NCBI RefSeq assembly: GCF_013363975.1
Contig: NZ_JABWGN010000014.1
Location: forward strand, 186,001 to 250,000
Reading direction: 5' to 3'
From: Nonomuraea montanisoli
Lineage (GTDB): Bacteria; Actinomycetota; Actinomycetes; Streptosporangiales; Streptosporangiaceae
DNA length: 64,000 bases
Shown piece by piece: positions 43,915 to 52,120 of this stretch. The notes below the pieces were generated by a model. The model made no database searches. It worked only from the letters and a program-made list of their open reading frames with translations, and was not told the DNA's origin. The translations under genes and the position numbers were made by a program. Positions within the stretch are counted from its first letter, which is position 1. Every line of letters starts with the position of its first letter.

Positions 43915-44712
43915 GTGGAACACGATGATCGCTCGGCCCTCAGCTCGTCATTCGGCGCGGCGGCGGCCGCCTACGCCGAGCACCGCCCGGACTACGCGCA
44001 GGCCGCGGTGCGCTGGGCGCTGGAGCCCGCGCCCGGGCCGCGGGTGCTCGACCTCGGCGCCGGCACCGGCAAGCTGACCGCGACGCTGGTCGCGGCGGGC
44101 GCCGACGTCGTCGCGGTCGAGCCCGACCCGGCGATGCTGACCGAGCTGCGCCGCACGCTGCCGGCTGTCCGCGCCCTGCCGGGTGGCGCCGAGGCGATAC
44201 CGCTGCCGGACGGGTCCGTCGACGCGGTGCTGGCCGGCAACGCCATGCACTGGTTCGACATGGCCGTCGCGGGACCCGAGATCGCCAGGGTCCTCGCCCC
44301 TGGCGGCATCCTGGCCGGCCTGTGGAACGTCCTCGACGACCGGGTCGACTGGGTTGCCGGGCTCGCGCGGGTCAGCGGGAGCGCGGCTGTCGGTCCGCGC
44401 GACACGCCCGCGAGCTGGCGCGCCGAGACGGCCGGCATGCACCTTCCCCGGACGGGCACGGCTCCCCGGACGGGCACGGCTCCCCGGTTCGGCTCGCCGG
44501 AGCAGGCGGAGTTCCCGCACGGGCAGCGCCGCAACGCCGGCTCCCTCGTCGAGACGCTCGCGACGCGGGCGGGGATGCTGGTCATGCCCGAACCGGAACG
44601 AGAGGCTGCGCTCGGTCGGATCCGCGCCTACCTCGCGAGCCGGCCCGAGACCGCCGATGGCGAGTTCACCCTCCCGATGCTGACCTGCGTGCTGCGCATC
44701 CGGCGGTTGTGA
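43915..44712 (+). CDS. Class I SAM-dependent methyltransferase (UbiE/Methyltransf_11 type)
   Basis: This is a 265-aa methyltransferase with motif I VLDLGAGTGKLT (about 42-53), VVAVEPDPAML for the ribose-binding acid, and DAVLAGNAMHWFD (about 101-113) and EIARVLAPGGILAGLWN as later motifs. The HWF signature is typical of trans-aconitate-methyltransferase-like enzymes of actinobacteria. An 18-bp tandem duplication (44449-44484) gives RTGTAPRTGTAP in a loop. GTG 43915 is probably leaderless. The substrate is unknown. Confidence 0.9.
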   Translation: MEHDDRSALSSSFGAAAAAYAEHRPDYAQAAVRWALEPAPGPRVLDLGAGTGKLTATLVAAGADVVAVEPDPAMLTELRRTLPAVRALPGGAEAIPLPDGSVDAVLAGNAMHWFDMAVAGPEIARVLAPGGILAGLWNVLDDRVDWVAGLARVSGSAAVGPRDTPASWRAETAGMHLPRTGTAPRTGTAPRFGSPEQAEFPHGQRRNAGSLVETLATRAGMLVMPEPEREAALGRIRAYLASRPETADGEFTLPMLTCVLRIRRL

Positions 44713-44745
44713 AAGCCATCGTCCGCGACGCCCCGGGCTGTGGGC

Positions 44746-45411
44746 CTACGACGGCGGGGCGGGACGGACGAGGCCGCTCTCGTAGGCGAAGACCACCACC
44801 TGGGCGCGATCACGCAGCCCGAGCTTGACCAGCACGCGGCTCAGATGCGTCTTGACCGTCGCCTCGGCCAGACGCAGCGCCGCGGCGACCTCGGCGTTGG
44901 ACAGCCCGCGCGCCACCTGCAACAGCACCTCGTGCTCGCGCGCGGTCAGCCGCGCGAGCCGTTCGTCGCGTTCGGCGGGCCCCGGCGTCATCTGCGGCGC
45001 GAACCTCTCCAGCACGCGACGGGTGACGCGCGGCGACAGCGCCGCCTCCCCCGCAGCGACGTCGCGGATGGCGCTCAGCAGTTCCTGCGGCCGGGTGTTC
45101 TTCGGCAGGAACCCGGCCGCTCCCGCCTGCAGCCCGGCGAAGGCGTACTCGTCCAGATCGAAGGTGGTCAGGATGAGCACGCGCGAGCGCGGGCTGTCGC
45201 GCACGATCCGGCGGGTGGCCTCGATGCCGTCCAGGCCGGGCATGCGCACGTCCATCAGCACCACGTCCGGACGCAGGTGCCGCGCCAGCCGGGCCGCCTG
45301 CTCGCCGTCGTCCGCCTCCCCGGCCACCTCCATGTCCGGCTCGGCCTCGAAGACCATGCGGAAGGCCATCCGCAGCAGCGACTCGTCGTCGGCGATCAGC
45401 AGCCGGATCAT
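44746..45411 (-). CDS. Response regulator, NarL/FixJ family
   Basis: This is a 221-aa regulator: receiver domain with D8/D9, phospho-acceptor Asp54 (LMDVRMPG), the Thr in ILTTFD and Lys in FLPKNT. The C-terminal LuxR HTH is LTAREHEVLLQVARGLSNAEVAAAL, TVKTHLSRVLVKLGL. It follows the sensor kinase gene on the same strand but is separated from its stop by about 78 bases of tandem repeat. The ATG (45409-45411) lies in the first repeat copy. It is probably activated by the adjoining histidine kinase. Confidence 0.95.
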   Translation of the reverse strand: MIRLLIADDESLLRMAFRMVFEAEPDMEVAGEADDGEQAARLARHLRPDVVLMDVRMPGLDGIEATRRIVRDSPRSRVLILTTFDLDEYAFAGLQAGAAGFLPKNTRPQELLSAIRDVAAGEAALSPRVTRRVLERFAPQMTPGPAERDERLARLTAREHEVLLQVARGLSNAEVAAALRLAEATVKTHLSRVLVKLGLRDRAQVVVFAYESGLVRPAPPS

Positions 45412-45527
45412 CGTGGCGCTCCCAGGCCCAGCACGGCCGGCACCCGCATCACCGTGGCGCTCCCAGGCCCAGCACGGCCGGCACCCGGATCACCGTGGCG
45501 CTCCCAGGTCCAGCACGGCCAGCACCC
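45407..45527. repeat. 41-bp tandem triplication between kinase stop and regulator start
   Basis: Three copies of a 41-bp unit begin at 45407, 45448 and 45489. The regulator ATG is in the first, the kinase TGA (45490-45492) in the third. In copy one the order reads ATGATC, so one unit once contained both the start and the stop in an ATGA overlap. In copies 2 and 3 the ATG has become GTG-like (CACC for CATC). Confidence 0.9.
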
Positions 45528-46782
45528 GCCATCCGCCGCCCGGCGCCGGCCCGGCGTCCAGGGTTCCGCCGTAGGCGGCCACCCGTTCCCGCATGCCCGC
45601 GATCCCACGCCCCTCCCCCCTGAGCTCCGGGCGAGGCCCGGACGCCTGGGTCTCGGCGTCGAGAGGTCCGGAGTCGCCGGCCGCGACGGGGCCGGGAACG
45701 TCGGTGACCTCCACCTCGGCGCGGCGCGACGACACGTCGACCCGCACCTCGGCACCGGCCCTTGGCGCATGCCGCAGCGTGTTCGTCAGCGCCTCCTGAA
45801 CCAGCCGGTAGATCGTCAGCTGGGCTGCGGCGGGAACCGTCTCGGGGTCACCGGCCACCCGCACACACGTCGCCAGCCCGGCCGCGCGCATCCGCTCGGC
45901 CAGCGGACCGAGCTCGCGGATCCCGGGGGCGGGCTGAAGCACCGCGTCAAGGCGGTCCTCTCCTGAGGTGGCGCGGTCGCTTGGGGTGGCGAGGTCGCTT
46001 GGGGTGGCGAGGTCGCTTGGGGTGGCGAGGTCGCTTGGGGTGGCGAGGTCGCGGCCGGTGCTCAGGGAGCGGCGCATGTCCTGCAGGGCCTGGCGTCCCG
46101 TCGCGGCGATGTGCTCCATCGCCACCGCGGCCCGGTCCGGCGCGCTGGTGCGGACGTAGGCGGCGCTGTCGGCCAGCGCCACCATGACCGACAGGTTGTG
46201 GGTGACGATGTCGTGCATGTCGCGGGTCATCCGCGCGCGCTCCTCGGCGACGGCCAGCCGTGCCCGCTGCTCGCGGTCGCGTTCCAGGGAGGCCACGTAC
46301 GCCCGTCGTACCCGGATCCACAGGCCGGTCATGAGGGCGGCGACCGCCATGGCGCTCAGCGCGGCCGCCGTGAAGGGGAACTGGCCGGGCGGCGCCCAGC
46401 GGGCGGCGGCCAGCAGCACTCCTGCCTGCAGCGCCAGCGCCGCCGGCGGAATGTGGCGCCACGGGCTGTACGCGGCGACCGTGTACAGGGCCACCAGGAG
46501 GGCGGCGTCGGCGGGAAGCTGCACGTCCAGCGCCCACTGCACGGCTGCGGCTAGGCCGATCGCGCCCAGGACCGTCGTCGGGGCGCGCCGTCTCCAGGCC
46601 AGCGGCGCCACCAGCGCCGTCTGCAGCGCGAGCAGCCACGGGGGGCCGGACAGCACCTGGCCGGGGCCGAGCGTGACCAGGAACAGCGCGGCGGCCGGCA
46701 GGGCATCGACGAGCACGGTCGACCATCGGCCCAGCGCGGTGAGGCGGGCCGCCAGACGGTCGGCTGGTTTCACGCGCTTCAC
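45490..46782 (-). CDS. Sensor histidine kinase (HisKA_3/NarX-like)
   Basis: This is a 430-aa membrane sensor. About five N-terminal helices (about 20-155) are followed by a DHp domain with phospho-acceptor His190 (RDMHDIVTHNLSVM) and an ATPase domain with LVQEALTNTLRHAP as N-box and GRGIAGMRERVAAYGG as G-box. A 4-fold ATPSDL repeat (18-bp units, 45976-46047) sits between the DHp and ATPase domains. GTG 46782 (or GTG 46773) is tentative because the ribosome site is weak. It is paired with the NarL-type regulator downstream; the stimulus is unknown. Confidence 0.93.
   Translation of the reverse strand: MKRVKPADRLAARLTALGRWSTVLVDALPAAALFLVTLGPGQVLSGPPWLLALQTALVAPLAWRRRAPTTVLGAIGLAAAVQWALDVQLPADAALLVALYTVAAYSPWRHIPPAALALQAGVLLAAARWAPPGQFPFTAAALSAMAVAALMTGLWIRVRRAYVASLERDREQRARLAVAEERARMTRDMHDIVTHNLSVMVALADSAAYVRTSAPDRAAVAMEHIAATGRQALQDMRRSLSTGRDLATPSDLATPSDLATPSDLATPSDRATSGEDRLDAVLQPAPGIRELGPLAERMRAAGLATCVRVAGDPETVPAAAQLTIYRLVQEALTNTLRHAPRAGAEVRVDVSSRRAEVEVTDVPGPVAAGDSGPLDAETQASGPRPELRGEGRGIAGMRERVAAYGGTLDAGPAPGGGWRVLAVLDLGAPR
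45976..46047. repeat. 18-bp in-frame tandem repeat (4 copies) in the kinase gene
   Basis: GTCGCTTGGGGTGGCGAG occurs four times in a row and encodes the LATPSD repeat between the DHp helices and the ATPase domain of the kinase. A fifth unit upstream has diverged. Confidence 0.92.
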
Positions 46783-46932
46783 CCTAGTTGTCGGGGAAGA
46801 TCGTGCCCGCTCCTCCCTGAGGACGGCCGTCATCCGAAAGTCGCATGCACATGTGCGACCTCCGCCGCTCGTGCGCGGACGTGCCGGACTGCCAGCCTCG
46901 TCGGACATCCTTTCCGTTCAAGGAGCTTTCGC

Positions 46933-48306
46933 ATGTCCTTTGCCACGAAAAACAGGGGTTTGTCCACGGAGGGCAAGGCCACCGGTTCGACCGCTGTCTC
47001 CAAGAGCCCGGCGAGCGCCGTCTCGAAAGCCGCGGGCATGATCGCGGCGCTGGCCGTTCTGGTGCCGGCGGTCTCCCCGCCCACGGCCGGAGCCGACGTC
47101 AGACGCCCGATCGCCGCGAGCCTGCCCGAAGCCGGGACCGACGTCAGACGCCCGATCGCCGTAAGCCTCCCAGCGCCCGGAACCCACGCCAGACGCCCGA
47201 TCGCCGTCAACCTGCCCGCGCCCGGCGGCCCGTACCCGGTCGGGACCGTGGCCGTGCGGCTGGTCGATCGCTCGCGGCCCGATCCGCTGGTGGCGGCCAA
47301 GCCGTACCGGGAACTGATGATCAGCCTGTGGTACCCGGCCGCGGGCGGCGGGCCGCTCGCGCCGCACATGGCGCCGCTGGCCGCCGCCGACTGGGACCGG
47401 CATTCGGCGCCTCCCCTGGGCATCGCCAAGGGCGCCGTCGCCTGGGCCGCCACGCGCACCCATGCCCGTGCGGGCGCGCCGGTCGAGCCGCGCGCGGGCA
47501 GGCTGCCGGTGGTGCTGTTCGGTCCGGGGGACGGCGGCCCGCGCACCCTGGGCACCACCCTGGTCGAGGACCTCGCCTCGCGCGGCTACCTGGTCGTCAC
47601 CGTCGACCACACCTACGAGGCCGACCAGGTCGAGTTTCCCGGCCGGCGCCTGGTGCGCGCCCTGCCGCTGCCCGCGAAGCTGACGCCGAAGGTCATCGCC
47701 GAGCTGCTGGCCGAGCACGCGCGGGCGCGCCTGACGGACATGCGCCACGTCCTGGACCAGGTCACCGCCCTGGCGCACGGCCGCCCGATCGGCGGCAAGC
47801 TCCCCGAGGGGATGCTCGGCGCACCCGACGCCTCGCGGGTGGGGGTGCTGGGGCAGTCGCTGGGCGGGTCGGTGGCCGCGCAGCTGACCCGCGACGACGC
47901 CCGTGTGGACGCGGGCGTCAACCTCGACGGCGCCTACGTCGGCCCGGTGGCCGCACGCGGTGTGACCAGGCCCTTCCTGCAACTGGCGGCCGAGACCCAC
48001 ACGCGGGACGGCGAGCCGAGCTGGAAGTCGTTCTGGCGGGCCTCGACCGGCTGGAAGCGGGAACTGCGTTTCAAGGGCGCGGCCCACGGCTCGTTCACCG
48101 ACCTGCAGCCGCTGCTGCCGCAGATCGCGGCCAGCCTGCCCACGGTGTCGCTCGCGGACTACGTGGGCACGATCGACCCCGGCCGTTCGGTGGCGGCCCA
48201 GCGCGCCTATGTCGGGGCGTTCTTCGACCTGCACCTGCGAGGCAAGCCGACCCGCCTGTTCGACCACCCGGACGCCCGCTTCCCCGAGGTGTCGCTCGTC
48301 CCCTGA
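46933..48306 (+). CDS. Secreted lipase/esterase of the PAF-acetylhydrolase (PAF-AH II) type
   Basis: This is a 457-aa alpha/beta hydrolase. A long N-terminus with an export signal (about 20-50) and three 15-residue repeats (RRPIAxSLPxPG, about 54-98) precede the catalytic domain. The nucleophile is Ser309 in GQSLGGS, the oxyanion region is VLFGPGDGG, and the His is in GAAHGSFTD. A conserved VDHTYEADQVEFPG strand is typical of the family. ATG 46933 has AAGGAG at good spacing. It probably hydrolyses acyl esters of phospholipids outside the cell. Confidence 0.88.
   Translation: MSFATKNRGLSTEGKATGSTAVSKSPASAVSKAAGMIAALAVLVPAVSPPTAGADVRRPIAASLPEAGTDVRRPIAVSLPAPGTHARRPIAVNLPAPGGPYPVGTVAVRLVDRSRPDPLVAAKPYRELMISLWYPAAGGGPLAPHMAPLAAADWDRHSAPPLGIAKGAVAWAATRTHARAGAPVEPRAGRLPVVLFGPGDGGPRTLGTTLVEDLASRGYLVVTVDHTYEADQVEFPGRRLVRALPLPAKLTPKVIAELLAEHARARLTDMRHVLDQVTALAHGRPIGGKLPEGMLGAPDASRVGVLGQSLGGSVAAQLTRDDARVDAGVNLDGAYVGPVAARGVTRPFLQLAAETHTRDGEPSWKSFWRASTGWKRELRFKGAAHGSFTDLQPLLPQIAASLPTVSLADYVGTIDPGRSVAAQRAYVGAFFDLHLRGKPTRLFDHPDARFPEVSLVP
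47092..47226. repeat. 45-bp in-frame tandem repeat (3 copies) in the lipase gene
   Basis: Three 45-bp units encode ADVRRPIAASLPEAG-like blocks with some divergence between units, directly after the signal segment. Confidence 0.85.
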
Positions 48307-48320
48307 AGCCCTGGCCTGGC

Positions 48321-48340
48321 AACCAAGCGTTTGGTTAGAT
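48321..48340 (+). promoter_or_regulatory. Palindromic operator over a leaderless promoter
   Basis: AACCAA-GCGT-TTGGTT (48321-48336) is a perfect 6-bp dyad and overlaps the -10-like TTAGAT (48335-48340), six bases before ATG 48347. The shape resembles TetR-type operators that occlude a promoter. No adjacent TetR gene exists, so a distant regulator is implied. Confidence 0.6.
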
Positions 48341-48346
48341 CCAGAA

Positions 48347-48799
48347 ATGGACCTCCGCGAGATCGCCGACCGGCTGGAGATCATCGACCTGCTGGGCCGT
48401 TACGCCCGCGCCGTCGACTCCGGTCACTGGCACCTCCTCGACGACGTCTTCACTCCCGACGCCGTCATCGACTACCGCGCCGCGGGCGGCATCCGGGGCA
48501 CCCGCGCCGAGGTCACGACGTGGCTGGCCGACGTGCTGTCCGGATGGCCCGGCCGCCTGCACCTGATCGGCTCCGTCACCATCACCTTCGACGGGACCGC
48601 CCCCGAGGGACGGGACGAGGCCGCGGTGAGCGCCGCGTTCACCGACACGCTGGCCCCGTCCCGCGAGATGGTGACGGCCGGCACCGCCGGGCTGCTGCGG
48701 GGCGGCGGCTGGTACCACCACCGCGTGTGCCGCACCCCCGACGGCTGGCGCAGCCACGAGCTGGTCGAGGAGCAGTCCTGGCGGACCATCACCGGCTGA
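48347..48799 (+). CDS. SnoaL-like/NTF2-fold protein
   Basis: This is a 150-aa protein of the SnoaL-4 type (MDLREIADRLEIIDLLGRYARAVDSGHW, TPDAVIDYRAAGG, GRLHLIGSVTI). The fold includes hydratases, isomerases and dehydratases of steroid and aromatic metabolism, with catalytic Tyr/Asp/His around residues 20, 40 and 80. No function can be assigned. ATG 48347 is probably leaderless, behind an operator. Confidence 0.88.
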   Translation: MDLREIADRLEIIDLLGRYARAVDSGHWHLLDDVFTPDAVIDYRAAGGIRGTRAEVTTWLADVLSGWPGRLHLIGSVTITFDGTAPEGRDEAAVSAAFTDTLAPSREMVTAGTAGLLRGGGWYHHRVCRTPDGWRSHELVEEQSWRTITG

Positions 48800-48810
48800 G
48801 AACATCACAA

Positions 48811-48910
48811 GCGAGGTCCTCCCGGAGGCGCGCTTCGCGCGCGATGGGGATCGGGCTGTGACTGTGGGGGAGCCGAGCTCCCCCACGCCCCCTTGCCGGG
48901 GGCCGGCCAT
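48811..48910 (-). repeat. Dispersed multi-hairpin element, copy B (inverted)
   Basis: This copy is inverted relative to the other four. It retains CCCCCGGCAAGGGGGCGTGG-like sequence, the GTGGGGGAGC-GCTCCCCCAC stem and an extended GCGCGC hairpin (GCGCGCGAAGCGCGC) followed by GGGAGGACCT. The 5' half of the element is missing. It lies 11 bases beyond the SnoaL-like stop codon and merges with the decayed YdcF sequence. Confidence 0.85.
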
Positions 48911-48959
48911 TTCGATTGGGGAGCCGGGCACCGAAGACCCGGACACGACCTCGTTCGAA

Positions 48960-49560
48960 AAGGAGACAGCTGGACTGACTCGACGCTGGCCCCCTTGCAT
49001 CTGGCGCGAGTCTCCACGCCAAGCTCCGCTCGCGCGCTGCAAGCTCGCGAGGCTGCCGCCAGCGACGCGCTGGGAGACCTCTTCCCATTCGCGGATCACG
49101 CGCCGCTTGCCGTCGGGGATGGATGGCCAATCCGCACGGGTCACGGGCCTGCCTGCGTAGACGGGATCCCATCCCATGGCGTGGAAGGTCCGGATGTCCG
49201 GGAGGACAGTCTTGAGCATGTGGACGGCGCGGCGGTGATACCACTTGGACACGGCCGTGATCGTCAGCCCCGACCGTTGCGCTTCCCGGAGGTACGGCAG
49301 CGCGAACTCGACGTTCTGCCAGGTGTTCGCAGACTGATCCTCGCAGCGGATCACGTCCTCGGGGACCCCACGCTCGACGAGAAGGCGCTGGAAGGTGCGC
49401 CCTTCAATGATCCCGTTGTGGCGGTTCACCCCGCCGGTGACGATGATCAGCGGAGCTGATCGGCGTTGGCGAACTGCTGCGCCAGCACCTTGTCGAGCTT
49501 GTCGGCCAGGAAGCGGAAGCCCATCGCGACGGATGCCCCCGCCGCAGCGACCGATGAAAC
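48960..49560 (-). pseudogene. Decayed YdcF/SanA-family (DUF218) gene
   Basis: The conserved DUF218 block is intact: APLIIVTGGVNRHNG, EGRTFQRLL, SANTWQNVEFALPYL, and a WDP-type segment through REWEEVSQRVAGG. The N-terminal start (KLDKVLAQQFANADQL) is in another frame and ends in a stop, and the C-terminus runs into the copy B repeat without a natural stop. The region is bracketed by copies B and C. A sequencing error cannot be excluded. Confidence 0.72.
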
Positions 49561-49702
49561 TGCGCGCCGACCATGCCATCGCTCGGCAGCCGTCCTCTCG
49601 CTCCTGTTTCCCCAGAGCTCCAGGCGCGTACGCCATTGCCCGCTTCTCTTGTGGATAGTCCTCGATTCCTCCTCACACTCCGATGCGCATGGCGTCTCAG
49701 CT

Positions 49703-49868
49703 CGATGACCAGAATCTCCTGTCATCGGCTCTCGCCCGTCGAGGCGGCCGTGGCTCGGGGGTCCGGGGGCCGGAGGCCCCCGGCAAGGGGGTGTGGCGGA
49801 GCCCGGCTCCCCCACTGTCACAGCCCGAACCCCCATCGCGCGAAGCGCGCCCACGGGACGACCTTGCC
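49703..49868 (+). repeat. Dispersed multi-hairpin element, copy C
   Basis: This is a nearly full-length copy with the outer GATGAC-N-GTCATC dyad (49705-49726), CGAGG stem, CCGGGGGCC hairpin, GCGCG hairpin and ACCTTGCC end. The GTGGCGGAGC/GCTCCCCCAC stem has one mismatch. It stands between the YdcF relic and the SUKH gene. Confidence 0.9.
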
Positions 49869-49985
49869 GCTTCGCCTTGTGCAGTTCTCAAGATCCCGCT
49901 CATCGCTGTCATCGGCCACAATCAGGCACCAACAGTCGTCGGGCCACGCCCACGCAGTCGTACGATCACCTGATCAAGGACCGAG

Positions 49986-50612
49986 ATGTCGATACACGAG
50001 AGTCTGGCCATCCTTCGCCGCGCCGCCGAATCCGGAACGGTCATCATCACGGCGTCGGAGCCCGCCTCCGCCGAAGCCGTCCGCGACCGCGAGACAGGGC
50101 TGAAGCCCCCTTTCGGAACCGTCGACTGGACGGCTCCGCCCAGCTACCGGGCTTTCCTCGCCGAGCACAACACCTTTGCCGTCAAGCGCTGGGACGTCTC
50201 ATCCCACAGGTACATCGAGTTCGTCGTCGTCGGTGACGATGCCATCGTCGCGCTGAACTCCGAGCTCGTGCACATGCCCGAGCAGGTGGACCGCGGCGAC
50301 GGCCGGTGGCTGTCCACCAACCATCTGGTCGGCTTCGCCCTCGCCGACGCAGACAACGAGGCGGTCTGGTGCTTCGATGTCACCCAGCCGGACGCAGACG
50401 GCGAATACCCGGTCTACTACCACCACTACGACGATCAGGAAGGGCGCGCACGCTACGTCGAGGGCGGGGACTGGGAGGATCCGGCCAACTCCACCCCGGA
50501 TTTCCCCACGTTCGGCGCCTGGCTGGACGCGATGGCCAACGCGTTCACCGCGTCCGAGCCACCGAGCTGGTTCGAACAGCTGGGCTCTCCGGGCTTCTAT
50601 CCGGGGTCGTAG
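49986..50612 (+). CDS. SMI1/KNR4 (SUKH)-family protein
   Basis: This is a 208-aa protein with SUKH features: APPSYRAFLAEHN (about 50-62), the VVVGDDAIVALNSE strand, GFALADADNEAVWCFDV and a final FPTFGAWLDAMANAF helix. In bacteria such proteins are mostly immunity proteins of polymorphic toxin systems or regulatory modules. ATG 49986 has AAGGA five to six bases upstream. No toxin gene is nearby, so it is an orphan; its place beside repeat copy C suggests an accessory gene. Confidence 0.85.
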   Translation: MSIHESLAILRRAAESGTVIITASEPASAEAVRDRETGLKPPFGTVDWTAPPSYRAFLAEHNTFAVKRWDVSSHRYIEFVVVGDDAIVALNSELVHMPEQVDRGDGRWLSTNHLVGFALADADNEAVWCFDVTQPDADGEYPVYYHHYDDQEGRARYVEGGDWEDPANSTPDFPTFGAWLDAMANAFTASEPPSWFEQLGSPGFYPGS

Positions 50613-50828
50613 GAGGCCGTATGGGGAGGGTGGCGGTCATGATCGGCGATTCGGGCGTCGGTCTCAGCGGTGAGTCGTCCATGCCTGCCGGATCAGACTG
50701 CGCACGGTAATGATCGTGTCGGCGAGGTCGAAGCGCGTCACACGGTGTCGTACGGCCCGGCGTGGTGGTGACCGAGCCTCATGTGACCCGCATACCCGTG
50801 TCCAAGTCGGCAGCGCTCATCCCAAGGA

Positions 50829-51248
50829 TTAGAGGATTCCCACAGCCCGCCGGGCGCCGTCCTCTGCTCTGACGCGGTCGCCGAGCGATCGGCCGCGGTG
50901 GGCCATGTCGGCGTCGCCGGCCGCCAGGGTGATGGCGGCGGTCAGTTCTTCCGCTGTCAGGCGACGCTGCGGCTGCGGCTCTGAGGCGACGCCGGCGGCG
51001 TGCGTGCGGGCCGCCCAGAACGGCTGGTCGGCGACGAAGGGGCCACACCACCTGAGGACGTCCGGCGACGCCGCGGGTCGGTGCCGGCCATCCTTCCGGG
51101 CGGCTGCCGGGGCGGCGATGTCGGCGGCGAACAGCGAGCCGAACAGCGTCACGGTGGCGACGGCGAGGAGGAGCGCGACCGCCAGGCCGACGAAGGCGGC
51201 CGCACGCCGGCGCATCTGCCCGAGAGCGATCGAGATCATCGCGCTCAC
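50829..51248 (-). pseudogene. Truncated ABC exporter permease
   Basis: Only the first part of a FtsX-like permease remains: ISIALGQMRRRAAAFVGLAVALLLAVATVTLFGSLF, one helix, then a short extracytoplasmic segment that drifts out of the family pattern and stops. Intact members have 700 or more residues. It starts in an ATGA overlap with the ATPase relic, so both once formed an exporter. Confidence 0.75.
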
Positions 51249-52001
51249 CCGCCCAGCCGGCTCAGACGTTCGCCGACCTGGGCGGCGGTGGGCCGGTCGA
51301 GTTCGTCGACCACCAGGCCGTCGGCGAGCAGCAGCACCCGGTCCGCGTACCCGGCGGCCACCGGATCGTGGGTGACCATCACGCAGGTCCGCCCCTCGCG
51401 GTCTACGCCGGCGCGCAGCAGGGCGAGGATCTCGTGGCCGGTGGCCCGGTCGAGCGCGCCGGTCGGCTCGTCGGCGAAGAGCACCTGAGGGCGCGCGACC
51501 AGCGCCCGGGCGATCGCCACCCGCTGCTGCTGCCCGCCGGACAACTGTCCGGGCCGGTGCCGCTCACGACCGGCCAGGCCGACCCGGGCGAGCGCGTCCA
51601 GCACCCGGCCCCGGTCAGGCCGCTTCCCGGCCAGCCCCCCGGTCAGGCCGCTTCCCGGCCAGCCGGCCGGGAAGTTCGACGTTCTGCGCGACCGTCATCG
51701 CCGGCATCAGGTTGAACGCCTGGAACACGAACCCGACCCGGCTTCGCGCAGCCCGGACACCTCGGTGCCGCCCCACCAGACGGAGCCCCGGTCGGGCCGG
51801 TCCATCCCCGCGAGGCAGTGCAGCAGGGTGGTCTTGCCCGAGACTGACGGCCCCCATCACCGCCGTGAACGTCCCGGGAGCGAGTGTCGCCGACACACCG
51901 CGCAACGCCCGCACGGCGGCGGTGCCGCGCCCGTCCTCGCGGTGCAGGTCCTCCACCAGGACGGCGGCTCCCGGCCCGATGTCTGTCACCCTCTCGGTCA
52001 T
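51245..52001 (-). pseudogene. ABC transporter ATPase gene broken by frameshifts and a 28-bp duplication
   Basis: A MacB/LolD-type ATPase is split. The first part has LRGVSATLAPGTFTAVMG and RVGFVFQAFNLMPAMTVAQNVELPG; the second has GQLSGGQQQRVAIARALV, VLFADEPTGALD and VTHDPV. Walker A is read only after a +1 shift (SGKTTLLHCLAGMDRPDRG), and the frame returns before VGFVFQ. A 28-bp duplication (51611-51664) then adds a stop; removing one copy restores RLAGKRPDRGRVLDALARV exactly. The starts at 52010 or 52001 are not critical. Confidence 0.88.
51611..51664. repeat. 28-bp tandem duplication inside the ATPase relic
   Basis: Two copies of CCGGTCAGGCCGCTTCCC-GGCCAGCC (26 bp plus two further C, unit 28 bp) begin at 51611 and 51639. 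Because 28 is not a multiple of three, the duplication shifts the reading frame. Confidence 0.9.
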
Positions 52002-52120
52002 GCCCCTCATCCTCGGCGGACGGGGGCATGGAGATCGATCGTGCCCGCACCCGGATCAAGGGTTCGGGAAACCGAACCCCGCGGCCGACGTTCCTACCGC
52101 CCGGCGCGGAATCAGCGGAA

